From: an uncultured Bacilli bacterium
GTDB lineage: Bacteria; Bacillota_I; Bacilli_A; RF39; UBA660
Assembly: GCA_947625215.1 (NCBI GenBank)
Contig: CANQNL010000004.1
Coordinates: 1 to 38,206, forward strand
Length of the DNA: 38,206 bases
Reading direction: 5' to 3'
Of the stretch, positions 31,671-38,206 are shown one piece after another (positions within the stretch are counted from its first letter, which is position 1; each line of letters begins with the position of its first letter). A program made the translations under genes and the position numbers. The notes beneath the pieces are model-generated. The model saw only the letters and a list, made by a program, of their open reading frames with translations, was not told where the DNA came from and ran no database searches.

Positions 31671-32126
31671 ATGAAGTTAAGTAAAATGAAAAAAGAAGAC
31701 TTAGAATTATATTCTTATGATGAATTAACTAAATTAATTTTAGAAGAAGAAAAAAAGCCGTTAAATACGCAGGCTATTTTTAAAAAAATCTGTGAATTAT
31801 TAGAACTTACAGATGAAGAATATGCTGATAAAATAGGTGATTTTTATACGAATCTTACAACGGACAAAGACTTTGTTCTACTTGCCGATGGTAATTGGGA
31901 TTTAAGAGATCACCATCCCGCTTCTACAAACTTTACCGATGATGAAGAAACATATGGGGAAGAAGACTTAGAAGATATTGAAGAGGCTGAGGAAGATATG
32001 GAAGAAATCATCGATGATGAAGGTGAGATGGATGATGATGGTGATGATTTAGATTTAGAAGATCTAGATGATTTAGATGAAGAAGAAGATTTATCAATTA
32101 TTGATGAAGAAGAATTAGAAAACTAA
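31671..32126 (+). CDS. rpoE: RNA polymerase delta subunit
   Basis: A 151-residue protein. The N-terminal HARE-HTH domain (about 1-85) holds SYDELTKLILEEEKKPLNTQ, CELLELTDEEYADKIGDFYT and VLLADGNWDLRDHHPA. The C-terminal 60 residues are almost all Asp and Glu and disordered, mimicking nucleic acid. Delta is specific to Firmicutes and speeds polymerase recycling and promoter selectivity. The start is ATG 31671 after AGGAGGAG; an in-frame TTG 18 nt upstream is unlikely. pyrG, which often follows rpoE, is not present. Confidence 0.95.
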   Translation: MKLSKMKKEDLELYSYDELTKLILEEEKKPLNTQAIFKKICELLELTDEEYADKIGDFYTNLTTDKDFVLLADGNWDLRDHHPASTNFTDDEETYGEEDLEDIEEAEEDMEEIIDDEGEMDDDGDDLDLEDLDDLDEEEDLSIIDEEELEN

Positions 32127-32150
32127 TTCTTTTTTTCATAAAAAAAAGAA
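32127..32150. terminator. Bidirectional A/T hairpin after rpoE
   Basis: TTCTTTTTTT (32127-32136) can pair with AAAAAAAGAA (32141-32150), loop CATA. It is weak, but it is the only candidate between the convergent rpoE and peptidase genes. Confidence 0.45.
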
Positions 32151-32151
32151 A

Positions 32152-33267
32152 CTATTTTATAAGTTTCTTAGTTTTTTCAACTTCTTTATCAAGATCATTT
32201 TGAAATTTTTCTAAAGAAGCATTTGGGGTAATACCTAAATCTAAAATATCATCATAAAATTGTTTTTCACTATTACCATCAAGTAATATGATTTTTTTTA
32301 AGGTATCTAAAGCTTTTTCTTTATCTTTTTTATATAAATCGTATAATTCAAGTGCGAATATATAAGAAGTTACATAAAAATAGTCATTAATTTCTGTTGA
32401 AAGATTGGTCACCGCATTTAAAACAAAACTATAATCTGAATTTTTATCATATCTAAAAGATGTTCCTAATTTCTTTTCTAAATTAGCTAAACTTATGATA
32501 GCGTTAGCTTTTTCAGCAATTGAAGAATAAGTCTCGTGATAGTGAGCTTTTTCAATTGTCCCTGCGTAATTATTTAACTCACGGTCAAAAAAATCATAGG
32601 CAATAAGTTCCATAAAAATGGAATCAATTTCGGAATATAATTCTTTTTCCGGGTTTAAATGGCTAGGGTTTATTTGGGCACTAGTAGAGTGACCATATTC
32701 GTGAATCGTTGTAAAAAGATCTCTAAATGTTCCATCTGTGCCAATTTGAAGAAAAGCTTCTTTTGTATTTTTTAGAAAAAACATACGTCCCTCATCACAA
32801 GGAGAATTTTCTTTGTCTATAAATCGTACGTGATTTTTACGTCTACGAAAATTTTTCATAAAGTTTTTATAAAAATAAGGATTTAACTGTTCATAAAAAT
32901 CGTGAGTTAAAATAAGAATTTCATCTTCTGTTAAATTACAAGTGATTTTTACTGGAAGATTATAGCTCTTATCAGATGAAATTTGATAAAATTTTTTTAA
33001 GTCATCTTCTAAAAAACGAATTTCTTCAAGTCTTTGTTTATAATCTTCATAATCATTAAATAATTCATTTTTATAATTGATAGATTCAAAGCAAGCATCA
33101 TTTTCATCAAAATAATCTGGATATTCTTTTTTTACAAAATGGTGTAATGTAATTATATCTTTCCATATATTTTCTCTTTTATTATGATCGGTTTCATTTT
33201 TATAAAATTCAAAGTAGTCATTCAAACGTTTTTCTAGAGTCTGTAGATTCCAGTTATATTTTGCCAT
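32152..33267 (-). CDS. M3-family-like zinc metallopeptidase, short form
   Basis: A 371-residue peptidase. The zinc motif is HEYGH (about 188-192) followed by ELYSEIDSIFMELIAYDFF, where the downstream Glu-x-x-S-x-F-M-E matches the third-ligand helix of oligoendopeptidase F/thimet-type M3 enzymes. IGTDGTFRDLFTTIHEYGHS is the usual lead-in. These enzymes cut short peptides in the cytoplasm. PepF proteins are near 600 residues; this one lacks much of the N-terminal half but looks intact in its catalytic part. No signal peptide. Single gene, minus strand. Confidence 0.8.
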   Translation of the reverse strand: MAKYNWNLQTLEKRLNDYFEFYKNETDHNKRENIWKDIITLHHFVKKEYPDYFDENDACFESINYKNELFNDYEDYKQRLEEIRFLEDDLKKFYQISSDKSYNLPVKITCNLTEDEILILTHDFYEQLNPYFYKNFMKNFRRRKNHVRFIDKENSPCDEGRMFFLKNTKEAFLQIGTDGTFRDLFTTIHEYGHSTSAQINPSHLNPEKELYSEIDSIFMELIAYDFFDRELNNYAGTIEKAHYHETYSSIAEKANAIISLANLEKKLGTSFRYDKNSDYSFVLNAVTNLSTEINDYFYVTSYIFALELYDLYKKDKEKALDTLKKIILLDGNSEKQFYDDILDLGITPNASLEKFQNDLDKEVEKTKKLIK

Positions 33268-33326
33268 TATTCCACATCCTTTTGCGGATTATTATAGCAC
33301 ACTTTTATTTTGCCATCAATACTTCA

Positions 33327-33356
33327 TTGACAAAAACAAAATAGTTTTTATATAAT
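33327..33356 (+). promoter_or_regulatory. Promoter of the HELFH protein gene
   Basis: TTGACA (33327-33332), 18-nt spacer, TATAAT (33351-33356), followed by a GGGG-type ribosome binding site and ATG 33379. Confidence 0.65.
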
Positions 33357-33378
33357 TAAGTTATGGGGGATTAGAGGA

Positions 33379-34200
33379 ATGTTAAAAATTAGTAATCTTG
33401 AATTATATTGTTTAAAAAGTCTTGATAGATTTGCTTATATTTTAAAGCGTAATGGTATTAATATGGATTTATTTTATGATAATTTGCCATCTTTAGGAAT
33501 TAAATATATTACGGATAATAATTTATCTAGAAATGCTACGGCAACTTATGACTGTACTGACAATGAAATCATTTTGTCAGCCGAAAGTATTCTTAGAACT
33601 TCTATATTTCACGAATTATTTCATATGGCTAGTACTTGTCAAAATGAAGATTATCTTTATTCTGGTTTTATGGAAGCAAGTGAAGAAAACACCACTATGG
33701 CCGGAGTTGGAATAAATGAAGGAATGACTGAATTATTAAGTAAAATTTATTTTAATTCAGCATCTTCCTATTATTTTCAAAGACTTTATATGAAAAAAAT
33801 AATTGAACTTATAGGCTATAATCAGGCCGAAAAAGCTTATTTTGAAGCCGATGTTAATCCGCTTGTCGATAGTTTAATGAAATATGATAGTGAAGAAAAT
33901 ATTTTAACCTTTATAACTATTTTAGATAATTATACTTTTTTAGAACAAGATTCCAATAGTGAAGATTTTATTAATCCTGATAATCAAGCTCTTTTAAATA
34001 CTTGCTCTGATTATTTAGTTAAGTGGTATGCCAATAAAGCTAAACAAGAAAACTTAGATTCAAATTTAGTTGAAGATTATATTGAAGATTTTTACTGCAT
34101 TGAAATGTTAAACAGCAAAGATGAAAAATTAAATTCAGAGCCAACTAAAGAGGCCTTAGATTATGTTTATGATATGAAAGTTTTAGTTAAGAAGAATTAA
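33379..34200 (+). CDS. Putative HExxH metalloprotease
   Basis: A 273-residue soluble protein. HELFHMAS (zinc motif at residues 78-82) is followed 31 residues later by N113EGMTE118, the gluzincin-like N-E-G-x-T-E helix that would supply the third zinc ligand. A preceding strand NEIILSAESILRTSIFHE fits the edge strand and active-site helix of small zinc peptidases. The rest (130-273) is helical with no recognised domain. There is no signal peptide. Peptidase activity is inference from the two motifs. It has its own promoter and terminator. Confidence 0.7.
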   Translation: MLKISNLELYCLKSLDRFAYILKRNGINMDLFYDNLPSLGIKYITDNNLSRNATATYDCTDNEIILSAESILRTSIFHELFHMASTCQNEDYLYSGFMEASEENTTMAGVGINEGMTELLSKIYFNSASSYYFQRLYMKKIIELIGYNQAEKAYFEADVNPLVDSLMKYDSEENILTFITILDNYTFLEQDSNSEDFINPDNQALLNTCSDYLVKWYANKAKQENLDSNLVEDYIEDFYCIEMLNSKDEKLNSEPTKEALDYVYDMKVLVKKN

Positions 34201-34219
34201 ATTAAAAATTCTTCTTTTT
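34191..34219 (+). terminator. Terminator of the HELFH protein gene
   Basis: GAAGAATT (34191-34198) pairs with AATTCTTC (34207-34214), followed by five T. The 5' arm lies in the end of the coding sequence. Confidence 0.75.
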
Positions 34220-34234
34220 AGATAATCAAAATAA

Positions 34235-34263
34235 TTGAACTTATTAATAAAATATAGTATAAT
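34235..34263 (+). promoter_or_regulatory. prfA-prmC promoter
   Basis: TTGAAC (34235-34240), 17-nt spacer, TATAAT (34258-34263). Confidence 0.65.
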
Positions 34264-34288
34264 TGTAAACGATTAAAAGGTGATATAT

Positions 34289-35344
34289 ATGAAAGAAAGA
34301 TTAAAAGCCATTGAAGAGCGTTATAATGAACTTACGGCTGAACTTACGAAGCCTGAAATTTTAGAGGATATAAAAATGACTTTAAAATTATCTAAAGAAC
34401 AGTCTTCATTAAAAGAAGCTTATGATGCATATCAAAAATATAAAAATTTAAATAATGATTTAGAAGAAGCTAATGAACTTACTAAAGATAATGAACTTGG
34501 TGAATTCGCTAAAGAGGAAGTAGCTAGACTTACGGCTGAAATTAGCAAATTAGAAGCTGAAATTGAAATCATTTTGCTTCCAAAGGATCCTAATGATGAA
34601 AAAAATGTTATTGTGGAAATTAGAGGAGCCGCCGGTGGCGATGAGGCGAATATCTTTGCTGGTGATTTATATCGTATGTATAGTAAATATGTAGAAAAAG
34701 AAGGCTGGAAATTAGAAGTGTTATCAGAGGAACATTCAGATATGGGAGGCTTTCCTTTAATTGAGTTTATGGTTAAAGGTGATAATGTATACTCTAAACT
34801 TAAATATGAAAGTGGCGCTCATAGAGTCCAAAGAGTTCCTGTTACAGAAACGCAAGGCCGTGTACATACTTCAACGGCTACTGTAGTTGTAATGCCAGAA
34901 GCCGAAGAGGTTGATATTGAAATTAAACCAAGTGATTTAAGAATTGATGTTTACCGTAGTACTGGGGCTGGCGGACAGTGCGTTAATACAACTGATAGTG
35001 CAGTACGTATTACACATATTCCAACAGGCGTTGTTGTAACTTGTCAAAATGAAAGAAGTCAGCTTCAGAATAAAGAAAAGTGTATGCAGATGCTTAGAAC
35101 AAAACTTTATGAAGCCGAACTTAGAAAACAAGAAGAAGAACTTGGTAGTGTTAGAAGAAATAAAATTGGAACTGGTGATCGCTCTGAAAAAATCAGAACA
35201 TATAATTATCCGCAAAATAGAGTGACTGACCATCGTATTGGTTTCACAACGAAAAATTTAGATAGAGTTATGGAAGGTAATTTAGATGAAATCATTAATG
35301 CTTTAATTACTGAAGACCAAAACCGAAAACTTAGAGGCGAATAA
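34289..35344 (+). CDS. prfA: Peptide chain release factor 1
   Basis: A 351-residue class I release factor that reads UAA and UAG. The catalytic loop is GAGG228-G-Q230 followed by [17 protein letters not shown]; position 231 is Cys, where many RF1 proteins have His or Ser. [20 protein letters not shown] and [11 protein letters not shown] are standard. GIPHxxT-type and [15 protein letters not shown] segments are also in place. The start is ATG 34289 after AAAGGTG; an in-frame GTG 9 nt upstream overlaps that site. It overlaps prmC by one base. Confidence 0.96.
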   Translation: MKERLKAIEERYNELTAELTKPEILEDIKMTLKLSKEQSSLKEAYDAYQKYKNLNNDLEEANELTKDNELGEFAKEEVARLTAEISKLEAEIEIILLPKDPNDEKNVIVEIRGAAGGDEANIFAGDLYRMYSKYVEKEGWKLEVLSEEHSDMGGFPLIEFMVKGDNVYSKLKYESGAHRVQRVPVTETQGRVHTSTATVVVMPEAEEVDIEIKPSDLRIDVYRSTGAGGQCVNTTDSAVRITHIPTGVVVTCQNERSQLQNKEKCMQMLRTKLYEAELRKQEEELGSVRRNKIGTGDRSEKIRTYNYPQNRVTDHRIGFTTKNLDRVMEGNLDEIINALITEDQNRKLRGE

Positions 35345-36054
35345 TGACAGATAGAAAATATTTAGAAAAATATTTAGATAAAGCTAAATTACAAGAGGGT
35401 TTAGAAAAATTAGAAGAGGGCATTCCGCTTCAATATATTATTGGAGATGTTAACTTTTATGGAAATATAATAAAAGTTAATTCAAATGTTTTAATACCAC
35501 GATTTGAAACTGAACTATTAGTAGATAAAACAATAAAATATGCGAAAACATATTTGCCTAGGCAAATAGATGTTATTGATTTAGGTACAGGTAGTGGGGC
35601 TATTGCTATTTCGCTTAAAAAAAAGTTAACAGCGATGGTTGACGCTACTGATATTTCCAATAAAGCTTTAGAAGTAGCTTTAGAAAATGCCAAAATAAAT
35701 GAAACCGATATTAATTTCTTTATAAGTGATATATTTAGTGATGTTACTAAGTCTTATGATTTAATTATTAGTAATCCACCATATGTTAGTAAAAATGAAG
35801 CTATTGAAGATATTGTAAAAAAAAATGAACCAGCTATTGCTTTATTTGCTGATAACGATGGACTTGAATTTTATGAAAAAATACTTAGTAATGCTAAATA
35901 CTATTTAAAAAAACCTGGATTAATCGCACTAGAAATTGGAAGAACGCAAGGTAAAAAAGTAGCCGAAATAGCTAAAAATTATTTTCCAGATGCTAAAATA
36001 AAAATTGAAAAAGATTTTCCAGGTGAAGATAGATTTGTATTTATTTTCAATTAA
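35344..36054 (+). CDS. prmC: Release factor glutamine methyltransferase PrmC
   Basis: A 236-residue SAM enzyme that methylates the glutamine of the GGQ motif in release factors. Features are GIPLQYIIGDVNFYGNIIKV, LIPRFETELLV, the SAM loop DLGTGSGAIAISL, and N144PPY147, which holds the target glutamine. It is shorter than usual (about 280 residues): only about 26 residues precede PLQYI, so the N-terminal helical bundle that contacts the factor is mostly missing. No good upstream start in frame was seen, since prfA ends there. Coupled to prfA by TAATG. Confidence 0.93.
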   Translation: MTDRKYLEKYLDKAKLQEGLEKLEEGIPLQYIIGDVNFYGNIIKVNSNVLIPRFETELLVDKTIKYAKTYLPRQIDVIDLGTGSGAIAISLKKKLTAMVDATDISNKALEVALENAKINETDINFFISDIFSDVTKSYDLIISNPPYVSKNEAIEDIVKKNEPAIALFADNDGLEFYEKILSNAKYYLKKPGLIALEIGRTQGKKVAEIAKNYFPDAKIKIEKDFPGEDRFVFIFN

Positions 36055-36091
36055 TAAAATTGCACATTTTTGGCGATTTTATTTTGTTTTT
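36053..36091 (+). terminator. prfA-prmC terminator
   Basis: An 11-bp stem, arms 36053-36063 and 36073-36083 with one G-T pair, followed by TTGTTTTT. The 5' arm begins in the prmC stop codon. Confidence 0.75.
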
Positions 36092-36096
36092 AACAA

Positions 36097-36126
36097 TTGA
36101 CAATTAGGATAAAAATGGGATATAAT
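36097..36126 (+). promoter_or_regulatory. Promoter of the 535-residue protein gene
   Basis: TTGACA (36097-36102), 18-nt spacer, TATAAT (36121-36126), about 30 nt before the start codon. Confidence 0.7.
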
Positions 36127-36157
36127 AAATTAGTATATAATGACTAGGGGTGATTAT

Positions 36158-37765
36158 ATGGAAATAGAAAATTTAAATGAAAAAGTTAGTCAGCTTAAAG
36201 ATAAATATGGAACTTTTATTGAAGAAAAAACTGGATATACAGGTTCTTTGCTAGATGCATATATGAAAACGTTAGTTGAAAATGGTGAGAAATATTATGG
36301 AACTAATTTTACCGAAGATATATTAAAAGAACGTGGAACTAGTTCAATTAGCTGGCTTATAAATGAAATAGGAACGCTAGCTAATAGTGATATTCAAACT
36401 GTAAATGCCCCTCAGGATACTAATCAGGTTCAAAATCCTACTAATGTTCCTGTACAAACTGCAAGTAATGAAATGGATTTAAAAGAGCAGTGGGTTCATT
36501 CCTTAATTAAATCAGGAATGACTGAAAAACAAGCTCGAGATTTTGCGGCAAATCCTTATAATCAAATGTATTATGATCGCTGGCTTACAACTAAAGATGA
36601 TCTAAATGAGCCAAAAGAAGTTAGCGTACCAGAAAATCCGCAGATAAATCCTATTGAAAATGAAAAAAATATTTTATTATCAAAATATCGTGATTTAATT
36701 GAAAAAAGAGTTTTTGGCGGTCATTTTAATGGCAAAGAACTTAATGACTGGCAAAAGGAACAATTAGATAACGGCTTAGAAGCCATAATTAAAAATGGTA
36801 AATTACATTATGGTGAAAATTTCATCGAAGAACTTGTTAATACTGAATCTTTAGAACAGGTAGCTAAAATATTAAGAAGTCTACCTTTAGTTGAAGCTAG
36901 AGAATATGATAATGAGGCAGCAGAGGAAGCTATTGCTGAAATTCCAGTTCCTGCATCTCAGCCAAAAGAAGAGACGGAACCTGTAATGCCAACTTTAGAT
37001 CCGATAAATAATGAGCAGGAAACAGAGCCTATTCAAACTCCTGAAAGTAACACCGAACCAGTTAATGATATTCCAACTGAACCACTCCAAACAATTCCTG
37101 TTATAGAAAATAAACAAACTGTAATTCCGGAAACAGCGATGAAAGGAAAAAGAAAAGAAGCTTCACCATCTTTAATCGATAAATTTAAAAATTATTGGAA
37201 AAAAGCTTCATTTAAAAAGAAAATACTTATTGGTGCCCTAGCAATTGGAGCAGTAATTGGAGTAGGCGCTATAACAGTAACGGCAATTTCACAAATGATG
37301 GTTAACCAAAGTTTTGATAGTAATAGCTTGATGCACGCTAGTAATATGGTTACAGATGCTGTTAATAATTTAGATGTCAGCTCAACTTTTGGAGCCGATA
37401 ACATTGATCCTAATGTTGTAGCTAGTACAGTTGATCCTACTATAGCTAATAATGGCGTAGATCCAAATGCCATAGTTGATTATAGTGGTATTGGTGAAGG
37501 CACTGATGTTCATTATACTCAGGCTGATGCAATAAGTGGTGACAATTTAATGCACGGTAATGAAAATATGGTTGCCGACCACGCTGAATATGTTAATACC
37601 GCTAATGAGGTTACTAATCTTGATGGAATGACTAATAATGAAATTAAACAAGTGCTAGATTCAAATGATGGAGCAGTTAGAGTATCGGCTAATGGTGAAT
37701 GGAATGGCTGGCAAAGTGAAGAACAATTTTTAAATTCTACACAACATCAAACTTTAGGGAGGTAA
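36158..37765 (+). CDS. Single-pass membrane protein with duplicated N-terminal domain
   Basis: A 535-residue protein I do not recognise. Two related blocks stand out: about 17-70 (YGTFIEEKTG, then LVENGEKYYGTNFTEDIL) and about 176-243 (YRDLIEKRVF, then IIKNGKLHYGENFIEELV). A proline/glutamate-rich linker (about 255-335) follows, then a basic stretch and one membrane helix (about 354-378, ILIGALAIGAVIGVGAITVT). Positive charges before the helix predict an N-inside, C-outside topology, so the last 155 Asp/Asn-rich residues would be external. The start is ATG 36158 after AGGGGTG. It is followed 6 nt later by the DUF1292-like gene. Confidence 0.8.
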   Translation: MEIENLNEKVSQLKDKYGTFIEEKTGYTGSLLDAYMKTLVENGEKYYGTNFTEDILKERGTSSISWLINEIGTLANSDIQTVNAPQDTNQVQNPTNVPVQTASNEMDLKEQWVHSLIKSGMTEKQARDFAANPYNQMYYDRWLTTKDDLNEPKEVSVPENPQINPIENEKNILLSKYRDLIEKRVFGGHFNGKELNDWQKEQLDNGLEAIIKNGKLHYGENFIEELVNTESLEQVAKILRSLPLVEAREYDNEAAEEAIAEIPVPASQPKEETEPVMPTLDPINNEQETEPIQTPESNTEPVNDIPTEPLQTIPVIENKQTVIPETAMKGKRKEASPSLIDKFKNYWKKASFKKKILIGALAIGAVIGVGAITVTAISQMMVNQSFDSNSLMHASNMVTDAVNNLDVSSTFGADNIDPNVVASTVDPTIANNGVDPNAIVDYSGIGEGTDVHYTQADAISGDNLMHGNENMVADHAEYVNTANEVTNLDGMTNNEIKQVLDSNDGAVRVSANGEWNGWQSEEQFLNSTQHQTLGR

Positions 37766-37771
37766 TAAATA

Positions 37772-38068
37772 ATGAAAAGTGGGCTATATACAATTATTGA
37801 ATTTGATGATAATGATAAATGGCTTGTAATCGGCGAGACTATTTATAAAGATGATAAATATAATTATCTAATTAAAGTAACCCCTGATGAAACAGATTTT
37901 ATTGCTGATTTTATGACTGTAAAGTGTATTAATGATGGTAATGAAGAATATTTTGATGTTGTTCAAGATAAGGATGTGTTAAAAGAAATTATGCCAATAT
38001 TAATGCCAGATATAAAAGAACTTATGGAACATCCAGAAGAAGTTTTAAAAGAATTAGCTAATCACTAA
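37772..38068 (+). CDS. DUF1292-like small acidic protein
   Basis: A 98-residue acidic protein. The N-terminus has the small beta-sheet pattern of DUF1292 (YTIIEFDDNDKWLVIGETIY, KYNYLIKVTPDET, TVKCINDGNEEYFDVVQD), then a helical tail (EIMPILMPDIKELMEHPEEVLKEL). DUF1292 proteins are common small Firmicute proteins without a known function. Ribosome binding site AGGGAGG. Close spacing suggests one operon with the 535-residue membrane protein gene. Confidence 0.65.
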   Translation: MKSGLYTIIEFDDNDKWLVIGETIYKDDKYNYLIKVTPDETDFIADFMTVKCINDGNEEYFDVVQDKDVLKEIMPILMPDIKELMEHPEEVLKELANH

Positions 38069-38145
38069 TTCTTTTTATACAAATAATGCATAATTTATCA
38101 TTAAATTTATAAAAAGTTTTATAATAATGAGTAAATTTTTTATTT

Positions 38146-38175
38146 AAAATCCCGTTTTTTATTAAACGGGATTTT
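38146..38175. terminator. Strong hairpin terminator at the right end
   Basis: A 12-bp perfect stem (arms 38146-38157 and 38164-38175, core ATCCCG/CGGGAT), loop TTTATT, ending in TTTT and then AGTTTT. It probably ends the upstream operon. GGGGG at the window edge may be the ribosome binding site of the next gene. Confidence 0.7.
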
Positions 38176-38206
38176 AGTTTTGGAATTGGACGGGGGAATA
38201 AATAAA

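Noticed and set aside
1-38206. Mollicutes genetic code (TGA read as tryptophan).
   Set aside because: TGA ends spmA and esaB at sensible places, Trp is encoded by TGG throughout, and no gene needs TGA readthrough.
1-38206. tRNA genes, rRNA genes, CRISPR arrays, insertion sequences or prophage genes.
   Set aside because: I looked for T-loop motifs, regular repeat-spacer patterns and transposase or integrase motifs and found none besides the tmRNA and the 85-bp repeat pair.

Overview
This is an AT-rich (by eye about 30% GC) chromosomal window from a low-GC, Gram-positive, spore-forming member of the Firmicutes. Support comes from a dacB-spmA-spmB spore operon, a gerA-gerC-gerB germinant receptor operon, an RNA polymerase delta subunit (rpoE), ywiB, prfA-prmC, and strong AGGAGG/GAGGTG ribosome binding sites throughout. 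The tmRNA tag ends in AFA rather than ALAA, as in Mycoplasma tags. TGA is still used as a stop, so the code is standard. An uncultured gut Bacilli lineage near Erysipelotrichales/RF39 would fit; that placement is inference. All calls come from reading the sequence; no database search was run.

Layout. 1-2480: terminator of an upstream gene, a single-domain rhodanese, an XRE-type regulator with atypical codon use, rmuC and an overlapping membrane-protein gene. 2518-5558: rnr, smpB and ssrA, a complete trans-translation/RNase R module. 5540-5852, directly behind ssrA: a previously uncatalogued-looking pair of overlapping transcription units. The minus strand encodes a 30-residue hydrophobic peptide with a strong but sequestered ribosome binding site. 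The plus strand has a promoter and terminator for a fully antisense RNA of about 190 nt. I read this as a candidate type I toxin-antitoxin locus.

6165-15308: a type VII secretion (T7SSb) cluster in one direction: essC, a YukD/EsaB ubiquitin-like protein, two WXG100-type small proteins, a small helical protein, a 761-residue effector whose C-terminus looks like a papain-fold cysteine peptidase, an unknown 231-residue protein (possible immunity or accessory protein) and a DUF4176 protein. EsaA, EssA and EssB are not in the window. 15308-16205: a YefM/YoeB type II toxin-antitoxin operon with a self-operator overlapping its promoter, flanked by 85-bp direct repeats (82/85 identical) that each contain a terminator.

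16257-20953: a lipoprotein, a GH25 muramidase with an SH3 domain, dacB-spmA-spmB behind a sigma-E-like promoter, and an RluB-type pseudouridine synthase. 20978-23282: a hypothetical protein, two tail-anchored hypothetical proteins and a ferredoxin. 23250-26972 (minus): the germinant receptor operon, with a sigma-G-like promoter. 27060-29026: a UMPH-1-type HAD phosphatase and an RlmD-like 23S rRNA methyltransferase. 29204-38068: a class A penicillin-binding protein (minus), ywiB, rpoE, a short M3-type peptidase (minus), a small HExxH protein, prfA-prmC, a membrane protein with an internal duplication, and a DUF1292-like protein. The right end is a strong hairpin terminator.

Functionally, the window joins ribosome rescue and RNA decay (rnr/smpB/ssrA), translation termination (prfA/prmC), rRNA modification, envelope and spore peptidoglycan work, and an antagonism/defence block (T7SS plus two toxin-antitoxin loci) sitting between ssrA and the lipoprotein gene.
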